Shown here: positions 8,346-16,997 of the stretch, piece after piece
How positions within the stretch are numbered: position 1 is the stretch's first letter
Layout: every line of letters starts with the position of its first letter
NCBI RefSeq assembly: GCF_037023745.1
Contig: NZ_CP146101.1
Location: 6,836,001-6,900,000, forward strand
Direction: 5' to 3'
DNA: 64,000 bases
Source: Streptomyces sp. SCSIO 30461
GTDB taxonomy: Bacteria > Actinomycetota > Actinomycetes > Streptomycetales > Streptomycetaceae
The notes under the pieces: generated by a model
The model's input: only the letters and a program-made list of their open reading frames with translations
Databases searched by the model: none
What the model was told of the DNA's origin: nothing
Translations under genes and position numbers: made by a program

Positions 8346-9315
8346 GCGTGTCCTCCGCGAACTGCTTGGCGTGGCGCAGGGTGGTGCCGCTGTTGGTGCC
8401 GAGCGCCTTGCGGACCAGCGCGCGGGCCTCGGCAAGGGTGGCGTCCGGGCCGAGCGCGCTGCGCACGCCTTCGGGGTCCAGGGTCACGGTGTGCCAGGAG
8501 GTGGCCCTGACCGTGCCGTCGCCGAGAGACTCGATCACCCAGCGGCCGGTGTGCCCGCTCATGGCTACGGGCACCCGGAGCTGCTTGTAGACGATCATCC
8601 TGCGGTCTTCGAAGCAGACCCGGACGGAGGTGGTGTTGTGCAGGGATCCGTCCAGGCTACGGGTGTCCATGTCCATGTGCTGGATTCCCGGCTCGTCCTC
8701 GGTGAGGTCGAGCCTTGCCACGTGCGGCAGCCGCTCCGGCCACAGGTCGGCCCGGTCGAGGAAGGCGTAGACGTCGCCGGCCGCACCCGCGATGGTCTCC
8801 GAGTCGCTGAAGGTGAAGTGGAGTTCGTCGCGGGCCTCGCCGAGCTCGGCGGCGTTCTTGAGCGCGGCGAGTTCGGCGCGGCTGTTGCGGTCGACGGCCT
8901 GCTCGATCAGCTCCTCAGCGGCGGGGTCGTCGCCTACGGCGCGGTAGTCGTGCAGCAGCACCACCCGGGTGGTGCCGTCGTCCACTGGCTCCAGGCGCCA
9001 GGCGCCCCCCATGGAGGCCACCGGCGCCGCCGGGACGACCTGGCGGAAGGTGATGCTGCGGGCCTCCGGGTCGAGGACGCGCCGCGAGGTCCAGGTGCGG
9101 ACCTGCTCGTTGGCGATGGCCCAGATCCTCAGCAGTTGCTCACCGCCGGTCTCGGGTGCCTCCTCGATCACCTCGACGTGGACGGTGGGTCCGAAGACCT
9201 GCGGCCAGGCGGAGACATCCGCGATCAGGTCGTAGACGGCGGAAGCGGGCGCGGAGACGGTGACGGCGTGCTCGGTGACATGCGGTGCCGACGTGTCGGG
9301 CGTAACGGTCGCCAC
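8332..9315 (-). CDS. Type II polyketide aromatase/cyclase (SRPBCC didomain)
   Basis: This 327-residue protein has two START/SRPBCC domains, the layout of didomain aromatase/cyclases such as ActVII and BexL, which fold and dehydrate the first ring of a C-9 reduced nascent polyketide. The N-terminal domain begins HVTEHAVTVSAPASAVYDLIADVSAWP; the second begins near SETIAGAAGDVYAFLDRADLWPERLPHV. GTG 9315 is preceded by GGGAAGG. The ketoreductase at 27247 is the expected upstream partner, since didomain aromatases usually follow C-9 reduction. The gene is first of a two-gene unit with the ABM gene and is preceded by a strong SARP-type operator. Confidence 0.9.
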   Translation of the reverse strand: MATVTPDTSAPHVTEHAVTVSAPASAVYDLIADVSAWPQVFGPTVHVEVIEEAPETGGEQLLRIWAIANEQVRTWTSRRVLDPEARSITFRQVVPAAPVASMGGAWRLEPVDDGTTRVVLLHDYRAVGDDPAAEELIEQAVDRNSRAELAALKNAAELGEARDELHFTFSDSETIAGAAGDVYAFLDRADLWPERLPHVARLDLTEDEPGIQHMDMDTRSLDGSLHNTTSVRVCFEDRRMIVYKQLRVPVAMSGHTGRWVIESLGDGTVRATSWHTVTLDPEGVRSALGPDATLAEARALVRKALGTNSGTTLRHAKQFAEDTRAGT

Positions 9316-9357
9316 GGCGTACCTTCCCTTCAGTGCGGCCGTGAGAGCGGCCGGTTC

Positions 9358-9390
9358 AGAGTGACAGAGAGGGGCTCGAACTGGGCTTGA
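9358..9390 (-). promoter_or_regulatory. SARP-type operator and promoter for aromatase operon
   Basis: On the minus strand TCAAGCC (9384-9390) and TCGAGCC (9373-9379) lie exactly 11 bp apart; the second is a perfect TCGAGXX SARP heptamer. CACTCT (9358-9363) follows after nine bases and could be the -10. The gene start is 43 bases further on. Confidence 0.65.
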
Positions 9391-9487
9391 GCGCGAGTGG
9401 GTCGGGTGTGGTCGGTAGTGGTCGGAGTGATCAGCGGGCGGTGGAACCACGCGGCCGATGCCGACTCGGCCGGTCGGGCCGGGCTGT

Positions 9488-10540
9488 TCAGCGGTCGCCC
9501 GCCTGGTCCCCGTCGGCCCAGGCGGGCTGCCCGGTGATCTCCAGGACGGCGCAGCCCCAGCTGTATCCGGCGCCGACGCTGATCAGGACGCAGCGGTCCC
9601 CGGGCCTGGCCCGCCCGGACACCACGAGGTGGTCCAGGCTCGCGAACTGGTCGCCCGCGCCGAGGTGTCCGACGGTACGGCTCCAGTCCCAGGTGGTGCG
9701 ATCGGGGTCGATGCCGAATGGCTGGTAGTAGATGGATTGGAGCCTGCGGCGACCGAAGTGGGGCAGGATCACCCAGCGTGCGTCGGCCAGTTCCATCCCG
9801 GCGTCGGCCAGCGCCTGCTTGATGACGGTCTGCTGGCCGTTGTGGGCACGGGTGATGGCGTACGACATGCCGACCCGGCCGATGAAGGCGCGTTTGGCCT
9901 CGTCGAAGTCGACGGGCATCCGGTGGCCGAACGGAGCACGGGTGAAGGGCTCGTCGCCCCTGTGCAGGGGTTCGAGGTCGGGATCGGCGAGCAGCGAGAG
10001 CGAGAGCATCCGCCCGAAGCCGCCGCGGCGGGAGAGCACCAGCGCGGTGGCCCCGTCGGCGTAGGGAGTGCCGGGGTCGGTACGCCAACGGTCGATGCCC
10101 GGTTCGCAGAAGCGGTCGGCGGTGGTCAGCAGTGCCTCGCAACTGCCGTGTCCCGCGCGGAGGTAGGCGGTGGCCAGGTCGATCGCCGCCAGTCCGCCGT
10201 TGGACATCTGCCGGATCTCCAGGGCCGGGCAGGAGTTGCCGAGCGCCTCGCGCTGGATGTACGAGGCGACCGGCCACAGATCCTGGCCCTGGTGGTACGT
10301 GTCGGCGTGCAGTAGCAAATCGATGTCCTCGGGGGCGCAGCCGGCGCGTTCCACCGCCGTACGGGCCGCGGCGGCGGCCATCTCGGCGGCGGAATCGTCG
10401 GGCGAGTACGCCACGGACACCATTCCGGTGGCGGAGGCCACCTTGGGTGGGCAGGCGCCCTGGGCGACGGCGTCGGCGACGGTTGCCACGCTGGGGAGCC
10501 GTACGGACGTCCCCCGTATGTAGATGTCTTCCACACGCAC
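9488..10540 (-). CDS. KAS III-like acyltransferase with Ser in place of Cys
   Basis: This 350-residue thiolase-fold protein belongs to the DpsC/ChlB/CerJ branch of FabH-like enzymes, which select or transfer unusual acyl groups. The nucleophile region reads EIRQMSNGGLAAIDLA, with Ser113 where FabH has Cys, as in DpsC (propionyl starter of daunorubicin). The His region is WVILPHFGRRRLQS and the C-terminal loop is RTVGHLGAGDQFASLDHL. GTG 10540 has GGGAG five bases upstream; longer frames are antisense. It is co-directional with citramalate synthase (25-bp gap) and racemase, so a role in choosing or transferring a short branched starter is likely. An ester-forming transfer onto a tailoring group, as by CerJ-like proteins, is the alternative. 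Confidence 0.85.
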   Translation of the reverse strand: MRVEDIYIRGTSVRLPSVATVADAVAQGACPPKVASATGMVSVAYSPDDSAAEMAAAAARTAVERAGCAPEDIDLLLHADTYHQGQDLWPVASYIQREALGNSCPALEIRQMSNGGLAAIDLATAYLRAGHGSCEALLTTADRFCEPGIDRWRTDPGTPYADGATALVLSRRGGFGRMLSLSLLADPDLEPLHRGDEPFTRAPFGHRMPVDFDEAKRAFIGRVGMSYAITRAHNGQQTVIKQALADAGMELADARWVILPHFGRRRLQSIYYQPFGIDPDRTTWDWSRTVGHLGAGDQFASLDHLVVSGRARPGDRCVLISVGAGYSWGCAVLEITGQPAWADGDQAGDR

Positions 10541-10565
10541 AGCTACTCCCGGAGTCGAGGGTTCT

Positions 10566-12188
10566 TCAGCCCGCTCGGACGGCGGTGAGCGGCACCATTC
10601 CGCCGGCGGGGCGTACGTCGTCGAGGAGCACGTAGTGGACGGCGTCGAGCAGGGCACGCCAGCTCGCCGTGACCGTGTTCTGGTCCACGCCGACGGTCCC
10701 CCAGCGGCGTTCGCCGTCGCGGTAGGAGATCAGCACCCGGGCCCGGGCGCCGCTGCCGGTCTCGCCGGTCAGCACCCGTACCCGGTAGTCCACCAGCTCC
10801 AGCCGGGCGAGCTGCGGGAAGAACGGGTCGAGCGCCTGGTGCAAGGCTCGGTCCAAGGCGTTGACCGGACCGTTGCCGTGCCCGGTGGCGGCCAGCGGGA
10901 CGCCGTCGATACGCAGCCTCACGGCCGCTTCGGTGCGTACCTCACGGCCGCGCTCGCGTGCGACGGACACCTGCCACGAGTCGACCTGGAACGGCGGTTC
11001 GGCGGCGCTGCCCGCCAGTTCCTCGCGCAGCAGCAGCTCGAAGGAGGCGTCGGCGGACTCGAAGCTGTACCCGTCGCTTTCCAGTTCCTTGATCCTGGCG
11101 GCGGCACGGGCCACTTCGTCGGAGCCCGCTGCCACGTCGTAGCCCAACTCCCGTGCCTTGAGTTCGACGGACGACCGGCCGCCCATGTCGGAGACCAGGG
11201 TGCGCATGGCGTTGCCGACCCCGGCCGGGTCGATGTGCTGGTACAGGTCGGGGTCTATCCGCAGGGCCGACGCGTGCAGACCCGCCTTGTGGGTGAACGC
11301 GGAGGCACCGACGTAGGGAGCGGACGGGCGGGAGGGCAGGCCGGTGAGCTCGGTGATGGCAGCCGCGGTGGCGGTCATACCGGTGAGTAGCTCCGGGTCC
11401 ACCGCCTTGTGCTGCTTCTTCAGGACGAGGTTGCCGATGACGGTGAACAGGTTCGCGTTTCCGCAGCGTTCGCCGTAGCCGTGCGCGGTGCCCTGGATGT
11501 GCGTCGCTCCCGCGTCCACGGCCGCCATGGTGTTGGCGACCGCGCAGCCGGTGTCGTCGTGGCAGTGGATGCCGACGGGGACGCCGGTCAGCGCGATGGT
11601 CTCGGTGACTATCCCGGCGATCTCGTCGGGCAGGGATCCGCCGTTGGTGTCGCACAGCACCACGGCCTCGGCCCCGGCTTCGGCGGCAGTGCGCACCACG
11701 GCGAGTGCGTAGTCGTGGTTGAGGCGGTAGCCGTCGAAGTAGTGCTCGGCGTCGAGGAAGACCCGGCGGCCGGCGTGCACCAGGTGGCGGACCGTGCTGC
11801 CGATCATGGCGAGGTTCTCTGCGAGGGTGGTGCGCAGGGCCCTCTGCACATGGCCGGTGTGGCTCTTGCCGACGAGGGTGATCGCCGGTGTGCCGGCCGA
11901 CAGCAGGGCGCGCACCTGGGGGTCGAGGGAGACCGGGACCCCGGCACGGCGGGTGGCGCCGAAGGCCACCAGTTGAGCGTTTTCGAGCTGGAGTTCGGTC
12001 TGGGCCCGGTGGAAGAACTCCGTGTCCCTGGGCACGGCCCCGGGCCAGCCTCCCTCGATGAAGCCCACGCCGATGGCGTCCAGGTGGCGGGCGACGGCGA
12101 GCTTCTCATCGACCGTCAGGACCATGCCTTCCTGCTGACTGCCGTCGCGCAGGGTCGTGTCGTAGAGCTGAAGGCTCTCCTCGGCCAT
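10566..12188 (-). CDS. cimA: (R)-citramalate synthase family enzyme
   Basis: This 540-residue DRE-TIM metallolyase condenses acetyl-CoA with a 2-oxoacid. The hallmark LQLYDTTLRDGSQQEG lies at the N-terminus, followed by IGVGFIEGGWPGAVPRDTEFF, the metal-binding HCHDDTGCAVAN, and the GTAHGYGERCGNANL motif. The C-terminal regulatory (LeuA dimer-like) domain begins near SFELLLREEL. This pattern is that of citramalate synthase (pyruvate plus acetyl-CoA) rather than LeuA. ATG 12188 has GAGGAGGGG upstream. Citramalate gives 2-oxobutyrate through LeuCD/LeuB, feeding propionyl or isoleucine-type 2-methylbutyryl units. Other 2-oxoacid substrates are possible. It lies 33 bp downstream of the racemase gene. 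Confidence 0.82.
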   Translation of the reverse strand: MAEESLQLYDTTLRDGSQQEGMVLTVDEKLAVARHLDAIGVGFIEGGWPGAVPRDTEFFHRAQTELQLENAQLVAFGATRRAGVPVSLDPQVRALLSAGTPAITLVGKSHTGHVQRALRTTLAENLAMIGSTVRHLVHAGRRVFLDAEHYFDGYRLNHDYALAVVRTAAEAGAEAVVLCDTNGGSLPDEIAGIVTETIALTGVPVGIHCHDDTGCAVANTMAAVDAGATHIQGTAHGYGERCGNANLFTVIGNLVLKKQHKAVDPELLTGMTATAAAITELTGLPSRPSAPYVGASAFTHKAGLHASALRIDPDLYQHIDPAGVGNAMRTLVSDMGGRSSVELKARELGYDVAAGSDEVARAAARIKELESDGYSFESADASFELLLREELAGSAAEPPFQVDSWQVSVARERGREVRTEAAVRLRIDGVPLAATGHGNGPVNALDRALHQALDPFFPQLARLELVDYRVRVLTGETGSGARARVLISYRDGERRWGTVGVDQNTVTASWRALLDAVHYVLLDDVRPAGGMVPLTAVRAG

Positions 12189-12221
12189 CCCGCCCCTCCT
12201 CACTCGCGCCGCCGATGCCCG

Positions 12222-13499
12222 TCACCCGACGGCTTCTGTCGGGCCACCGTCCGGCGCGGTCCTCGGGAAGGCCTGGAGCGGCGGTCGATGCCCGGTGCCG
12301 TCCGCTCCGTCGGAATCGCCCGCCGCGGCACCGGTGCGCAGCAGCTCGTCGACCTCTGCCGGGGTCCATCCGCACTCTGCGAGTACGTCCCTGGTGTGGG
12401 CACCGGGGCGGGGTGCGGACGGCGGCAGGGTGGCGGGGGTACCGGAGAACCGCGGAGCGGGCGCGGGCTGGGTGCCGTCGGGCGTCCGCAGATAGGTGCC
12501 GCGGGCCAGGTGGTGGGGGTGCCGCGCGGCTTCCGCGGCGGTCAGAACCGGGCTGACGCAGGCCTCGGTGCCGTCGAAGACGGCGGCCCAGTCGTCCCGG
12601 CCGCGTGTGGCGAACCGTTTCTCGAACTCGGCTCGCAGAGCGGCCCAGTTGTCCCGGTCGGTCCGCTCGGGAAGCGGTCGGCCGCCGAGTCCCAGACCGT
12701 CGAGCAGCGCCCGGTAGAAGCGCTCCTCCAGCGCACCGACCGCCACATACCGTCCGTCGGCGCAGCGGTAGACCGCGTAGTAGGGTGCCCCGCCGTCCAG
12801 CAGGTTGCCGCCCCGGCCCTGCCCCCACTCCCCCGCGTCGGCCATTGCGAGCAGCATGCCGAGCAGGGACGCCGTGCCGTCGGTGATCGCGGTGTCCACC
12901 ACCTGGCCCCGTCCCGAACTTCGGCTTGCGTGGACGGCGGCGAGGATCCCGGTGACGAGGTACAGGGCGCCGCCCGCGAAGTCGCCGAGCAGGTTGACCG
13001 GCGGCACGGGAGGGCCGTCGGCCGGTCCGATGGCGTCCAGCGCCCCGCTGAGCGCGATGTAGTTGATGTCGTGGCCCGGGGTCTGTGCCAGCGGCCCGTC
13101 CTGACCCCAGCCCGTCATCCGCGCGTACACCAGCGCCGGATTGCGTCGGGCACACTGCTCGGGGCCGATGCCCAGGCGCTCGGTGACACCGGGGCGGAAG
13201 CCCTCCACGAGCACGTCGCCGCGCTCCGCGAGCCGTAGGACGGTCTCGGCTCCCCGCGGGTCCTTGAGATCGATGGCCAGCGAGCGCCGCCCCCGGTCCA
13301 GATACCGGTGCCAACCACCGAACGGCCGCTGCCCGTCTGCGCGGTCGACGCGGACGACGTCGGCGCCCATGTCGGCGAGCAGCATGCAGGCGAAAGGGGC
13401 GGGGCCGATCCCGGCCAGCTCGATGACGCGCAGTCCGCTCAGCGGTCCGCCGGTCCGCCGCCGCTCGGACTGCCCGTTCGCACGATGCGTGATCAGCAT
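12222..13499 (-). CDS. Alpha-methylacyl-CoA racemase (CaiB/family III CoA-transferase fold)
   Basis: This 425-residue protein begins with LSGLRVIELAGIGPAPFACM, then LADMGADVVRVDR, the classic start of alpha-methylacyl-CoA racemases. TPGHDINYIALSGAL carries the His and NLLGDFAGGALYLVTGILAA the Asp of the proton-transfer pair. Unlike CoA-transferases of this fold it fits the racemase subgroup. ATG 13499 is chosen as the likeliest start, but no strong ribosome site is visible and TTG 13538 is possible. Family members invert the alpha carbon of 2-methylacyl-CoA. Together with citramalate synthase this suggests a 2-methyl-branched CoA intermediate in the pathway. Confidence 0.85.
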   Translation of the reverse strand: MLITHRANGQSERRRTGGPLSGLRVIELAGIGPAPFACMLLADMGADVVRVDRADGQRPFGGWHRYLDRGRRSLAIDLKDPRGAETVLRLAERGDVLVEGFRPGVTERLGIGPEQCARRNPALVYARMTGWGQDGPLAQTPGHDINYIALSGALDAIGPADGPPVPPVNLLGDFAGGALYLVTGILAAVHASRSSGRGQVVDTAITDGTASLLGMLLAMADAGEWGQGRGGNLLDGGAPYYAVYRCADGRYVAVGALEERFYRALLDGLGLGGRPLPERTDRDNWAALRAEFEKRFATRGRDDWAAVFDGTEACVSPVLTAAEAARHPHHLARGTYLRTPDGTQPAPAPRFSGTPATLPPSAPRPGAHTRDVLAECGWTPAEVDELLRTGAAAGDSDGADGTGHRPPLQAFPRTAPDGGPTEAVG

Positions 13500-13547
13500 G
13501 CCGGGCACCGTAGGGACGGACCCTACAGAACGCCTCAAGCCGGACTC

Positions 13548-13579
13548 TCAAGGGCGGCCCGAGCGGCGACGGCGACACT
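13548..13579 (+). promoter_or_regulatory. SARP-type operator and promoter for SDR-epoxide hydrolase-P450 operon
   Basis: Plus-strand heptamers TCAAGGG (13548-13554) and CCGAGCG (13559-13565) lie 11 bp apart. Eight bases follow, then GACACT (13574-13579) as the -10. It faces the operon starting at 13711, leaving a leader of about 125 bases that contains an imperfect direct repeat of GCGTACGTCCTGCTCC. Confidence 0.5.
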
Positions 13580-13710
13580 TCGCACATCTGTGTCCCGGCG
13601 CCCGCACCGCCGCGTACGTCCTGCTCCGCGCGTACGTCCTCCTGCTCCGCCGCTTCCCTGCCCCGCTCTCTGACGAACCCCGAGGAACCCGAGGAAAGAG
13701 GCAAACCGTC

Positions 13711-14481
13711 ATGACCGACCAGCCGTTCGACGGCCGTACCGTCGTCATCACCGGAGGCGGCACCGGCATCGGCCGCGCGACCGCCCTCGCCTTCGCGGGC
13801 CTCGGTGCCCGGACCGTGATCGTCACCGGACGCCGCAAGGACCGCATCGACGCCACCGCCGCACTCGACCCCGCCATTGTGCCGGTGGCCGCCGATGTGA
13901 CCACCGACGAAGGGGCGCAGGCGGTCGCGGACGCAGTGGCGGTCGCCGGCGGCAGCCTGGACGTCCTGGTGCACAACGCCGGAGTGTTCCGGTTCAGCCC
14001 GCTCGCCGCGCTGGACGCGGACGCGGCCCGTGAGGTCTTCGACATCAACGTGCTGGGCCCGTTGGTGCTGACCCACCGACTGCTGCCGCTGCTGCGCTCG
14101 CCCGGCGGCAGCATCGTGCTGGTCTCCAGCCGGGGCGGCCACAACCCTGGCCCCGGCAGCTCCGTCTACTCCGCCAGCAAGGCGGCTCTGCACAGCTTCA
14201 CCAGGAGTTGGGCGGCCGAGTTGTCCGGCCAGGGCATCCGGGTCAACGCGGTCGCCCCCGGATTCGTGCGCACCGACGCGTACGCCGCCAACGGGCTGAG
14301 CCCGGAGCAGGTGGAGGGATTGTTCGCCGGTGTCGTACACGGCATCCCGCTCGGCAAGGTGGCCGAGGCCGAGGACATCAGCTCCTGGATCACCCGCCTG
14401 GCCGACCCGTCGAACGACCTGGTGACCGGCCAGATCATCACCATCGACGGCGGTATGGACGTCGGCGGGGCCCAGTCATGA
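13711..14481 (+). CDS. Short-chain dehydrogenase/reductase
   Basis: This 256-residue classical SDR has a TGGGTGIG cofactor loop, NAG in LVHNAGVF, Ser in SIVLVSSRGG, the YSASK catalytic pair and a C-terminal IDGGMD. TGRRKDR after beta-2 suggests NADP(H). ATG 13711 has GAGGAAAGAGG upstream. It is the first gene of an operon with epoxide hydrolase (ATGA overlap) and P450. A tailoring ketone reduction or alcohol oxidation is likely; the sequence does not identify the substrate. Confidence 0.88.
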   Translation: MTDQPFDGRTVVITGGGTGIGRATALAFAGLGARTVIVTGRRKDRIDATAALDPAIVPVAADVTTDEGAQAVADAVAVAGGSLDVLVHNAGVFRFSPLAALDADAAREVFDINVLGPLVLTHRLLPLLRSPGGSIVLVSSRGGHNPGPGSSVYSASKAALHSFTRSWAAELSGQGIRVNAVAPGFVRTDAYAANGLSPEQVEGLFAGVVHGIPLGKVAEAEDISSWITRLADPSNDLVTGQIITIDGGMDVGGAQS

Positions 14482-15635
14482 GCGGCACCGGACTCACCGG
14501 CGGCGGTATCGCCCCCTTCCGTGTGGAGATCCCCGAGTCCGATCTGGACGACCTGCGGCTGCGGTTGTCGCGCACCCGCTGGCCGGAGCGCGAGACGGTG
14601 ACCGACTGGTCGCAGGGCACCCCGCTCGGATACTTGCAGGAGCTGTGCACCTACTGGGCTGAGCGCTACGACTGGCGGGCGACGGAGTCCAGGCTGAACG
14701 CCCTGCCCCAGTTCCGTACCGAGATCGACGGGCTCGGCATCCACTTCCTGCACGTCCGCTCCCGGCATGAAGCCGCCACACCCCTGCTGATCAGCCACGG
14801 CTGGCCCGGCTCGGTGGTGGAGTTCCTGGATCTCATCGGCCCGCTGACCGATCCCGACGACCCGGCCGACGCCTTCCATGTCGTCTGCCCCTCACTGCCC
14901 GGCTACGGGTTCAGCGACCGGCCCGCCGTCTCCGGCTGGACCGCGGAACACATCGCCGCCGCCTGGGACGAGCTGATGTCCCGGCTGGGTTACGAGCGGT
15001 ACGCCGCCCATGGCGTCGACTGGGGCTCGTTCGTCACGGCCATCCTGGGCGAACGCGACACCGCCCGGCCCGCCGACACCCGCAGGCTTGTCGGCATCCA
15101 TCTGACGATGCCGTTCGCCCGCCCGCCCGAGCAGCAGGTGGAGTTGTCCGAGCAGGACATGGCGGGCCTCGCCGCGATGAAGAGGTTCCAGCAGAACGAG
15201 GGCGGCTACTCGGTCATCCAGACCACCCGCCCGCAGACCCTCGGCTACGGGTTGACGGACTCCCCTGCCGGGCAACTTGCCTGGATGGCGGAGAAGTACT
15301 GGGCCTGGAGCGACCACGACGGCGACCTGGAGAAGATCATCCCGCGCGACCGGCTGCTCGACGCCGTCACCGTGGGCTGGCTGGCCGGCACCGCCGCGTC
15401 CTCGGCCCGGATCTACTGGGAGAGCCAGAACAAGCTCGCGCTCGGCCCGGTGGGCATTCCGGCGGCGGTCTCCAACTTCCCCAAGGACGGACGCATGCCG
15501 CGCCCCTGGATCGAGGGGCGCTTTACCGATCTGCGCCGCTTCACCGACCACGACCGCGGCGGCCACTTCCCCGCACTCGAACAACCAGAACTGCTGACGG
15601 CCGAACTGCGCGCGTTCTTCGGCCCCCTGCGCTGA
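14478..15635 (+). CDS. Epoxide hydrolase (microsomal type, EHN plus alpha/beta-hydrolase)
   Basis: This 385-residue protein has an N-terminal epoxide-hydrolase lid domain (PFRVEIPESDLDDLRLRLSR, TRWPE, WSQGTPLGYLQEL) followed by an alpha/beta-hydrolase core. The oxyanion motif is HGWPGS, the nucleophile Asp sits in AAHGVDWGSF, and the catalytic His in GGHFPALEQPE. All key residues are present, so activity is expected. Its start overlaps the SDR stop as ATGA. Such enzymes in aromatic polyketide clusters open epoxides made by P450s or flavoenzymes, giving diols or ring closures. The P450 38 bp downstream is a natural epoxide source. Confidence 0.9.
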   Translation: MSGTGLTGGGIAPFRVEIPESDLDDLRLRLSRTRWPERETVTDWSQGTPLGYLQELCTYWAERYDWRATESRLNALPQFRTEIDGLGIHFLHVRSRHEAATPLLISHGWPGSVVEFLDLIGPLTDPDDPADAFHVVCPSLPGYGFSDRPAVSGWTAEHIAAAWDELMSRLGYERYAAHGVDWGSFVTAILGERDTARPADTRRLVGIHLTMPFARPPEQQVELSEQDMAGLAAMKRFQQNEGGYSVIQTTRPQTLGYGLTDSPAGQLAWMAEKYWAWSDHDGDLEKIIPRDRLLDAVTVGWLAGTAASSARIYWESQNKLALGPVGIPAAVSNFPKDGRMPRPWIEGRFTDLRRFTDHDRGGHFPALEQPELLTAELRAFFGPLR

Positions 15636-15672
15636 CCCTTCGCCCTCGCACTTCAGGAAGGATCCACCCACC

Positions 15673-16911
15673 GTGACCACACACGCCGCCGAGTCCGGCA
15701 CCGAGTCCGGCTCGGAACAGCAGTCGCCGACCTTCCCGTACACCCGCGGCTGCCCCTTCACCCCGCCGCCTCAGTACACGGAGATGATCGAGGAGGACGT
15801 CTCCCAGGTGACACTGACCGGCTCCGGGCTGCGGATCTGGACCGTGACCGGCTACGAGACGATCCGCAAGCTGCTCACCGACCCCCGGGTCAGCGCCTCC
15901 CGCAAGCACGCGAACTTCCCCTTCTACTTCATCGCACCACCCGAGTACCGCACCGAGACCTCCTTCATCGGCTACGACGGGAAGGAGCACGCCTCCACCC
16001 GTCGCAAGGCCGCGCTGACCTTCACCAACCGGCAGGTGCAGCGGCTGCGTCCGCGCATCGAGGAGATCGTCGACGAGCACATCGACAAGATGCTGGCCAT
16101 GGAACCGCCCGTGGACATGCACCGGGTGTTCTCGCTGGCCGTGCCGATGACCGTGATCTGCGAACTGCTGGGCATACCGCAGGACCGGCACGACTTCTTC
16201 ATCAAGCACGGCACGGCCCTGCTCGGCGGCCACAGCTCGACCGAGGAGCGCCAGGCGGCGATCGTGGAGGTCAACGCCTATGTCGAGGAGCTGATCCAGC
16301 TCAAGAAGCGGGAGCCGGGCGACGACCTGCTGAGCCGGGCGATGGCGGACTACGAGGAGTCGGGCGAGGCGTACACCGACCGCGATCTGTTCAACATGGT
16401 CCGGCTGCTGATGAACGGCGGCCACGAGACCACCGCGAGTCAGATCTCGCTTGGCACCGCCTGCCTGCTGGAGAACCCGGACCAGCTCGAACTGCTCAGG
16501 AACGACAAGTCGCTGGTCAAGCCGGCCGTCGAGGAGCTGGTGCGCATCGCGACCATCGGCGACACCGCCGTGCCCCGGGTGGCACTGGAGGACATCGAGA
16601 TCGGCGGCAAGGTGATCCCCAAGGGCGACGGCATCCTGTGCCTGGGCCTGGCCGCGAACCGCGACCCTGAGGTCTTCCCCGAGCCGGAGAAGCTGATCAT
16701 CAACCGGGGCAGCCGCAAGCACCTGGGCTTCGGGCACGGGGTGCACCACTGCATCGGAGCGGACCTGGCGCGCCTTGAGCTGGAGCTCGTCTGGAGCAAG
16801 CTGTTCGACCGGATCCCGGGGCTGAAACTGGCCAAGCCGTTCCTGGAGATCGGGCGCAAGGAGGGCGCGGTCATCTACGGGCTGTGGGAGTTGCCGGTCG
16901 AGGGCTGGTGA
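15673..16911 (+). CDS. Cytochrome P450 (tailoring)
   Basis: This 412-residue bacterial class I P450 has the I-helix MNGGHETTAS, the K-helix ExxR in VEELVRIA, and a heme loop LGFGHGVHHCIGADLARLEL with the Cys ligand. GTG 15673 is used, preceded by AGGAAGG. It resembles CYP105/107-like tailoring enzymes that hydroxylate or epoxidise polyketides. It needs the ferredoxin and reductase encoded at 20188-21788. It ends its operon; a strong hairpin follows. Confidence 0.92.
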   Translation: MTTHAAESGTESGSEQQSPTFPYTRGCPFTPPPQYTEMIEEDVSQVTLTGSGLRIWTVTGYETIRKLLTDPRVSASRKHANFPFYFIAPPEYRTETSFIGYDGKEHASTRRKAALTFTNRQVQRLRPRIEEIVDEHIDKMLAMEPPVDMHRVFSLAVPMTVICELLGIPQDRHDFFIKHGTALLGGHSSTEERQAAIVEVNAYVEELIQLKKREPGDDLLSRAMADYEESGEAYTDRDLFNMVRLLMNGGHETTASQISLGTACLLENPDQLELLRNDKSLVKPAVEELVRIATIGDTAVPRVALEDIEIGGKVIPKGDGILCLGLAANRDPEVFPEPEKLIINRGSRKHLGFGHGVHHCIGADLARLELELVWSKLFDRIPGLKLAKPFLEIGRKEGAVIYGLWELPVEGW

Positions 16912-16923
16912 TCCTCCGGCGGC

Positions 16924-16970
16924 CGACGAAGCGGGCCCTGTCCTCTCGGAGGACAGGGCCCGCTTCGTCG
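16924..16970. terminator. Bidirectional terminator hairpin
   Basis: A perfect 21-bp stem (left arm 16924-16944 beginning CGACGAAGCGGGCCC) with a 5-base CTCGG loop lies between the convergent P450 and hydrolase genes. Confidence 0.85.
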
Positions 16971-16997
16971 CAGCCAGCAGCCGGCAGCGGCTGCCGG

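Noticed and set aside
13610..13660. Direct repeat of GCGTACGTCCTGCTCC in the leader of the SDR operon
   Set aside because: It has only two imperfect copies, no 11-bp phase with the heptamers and no palindrome; noted but not called as an operator.
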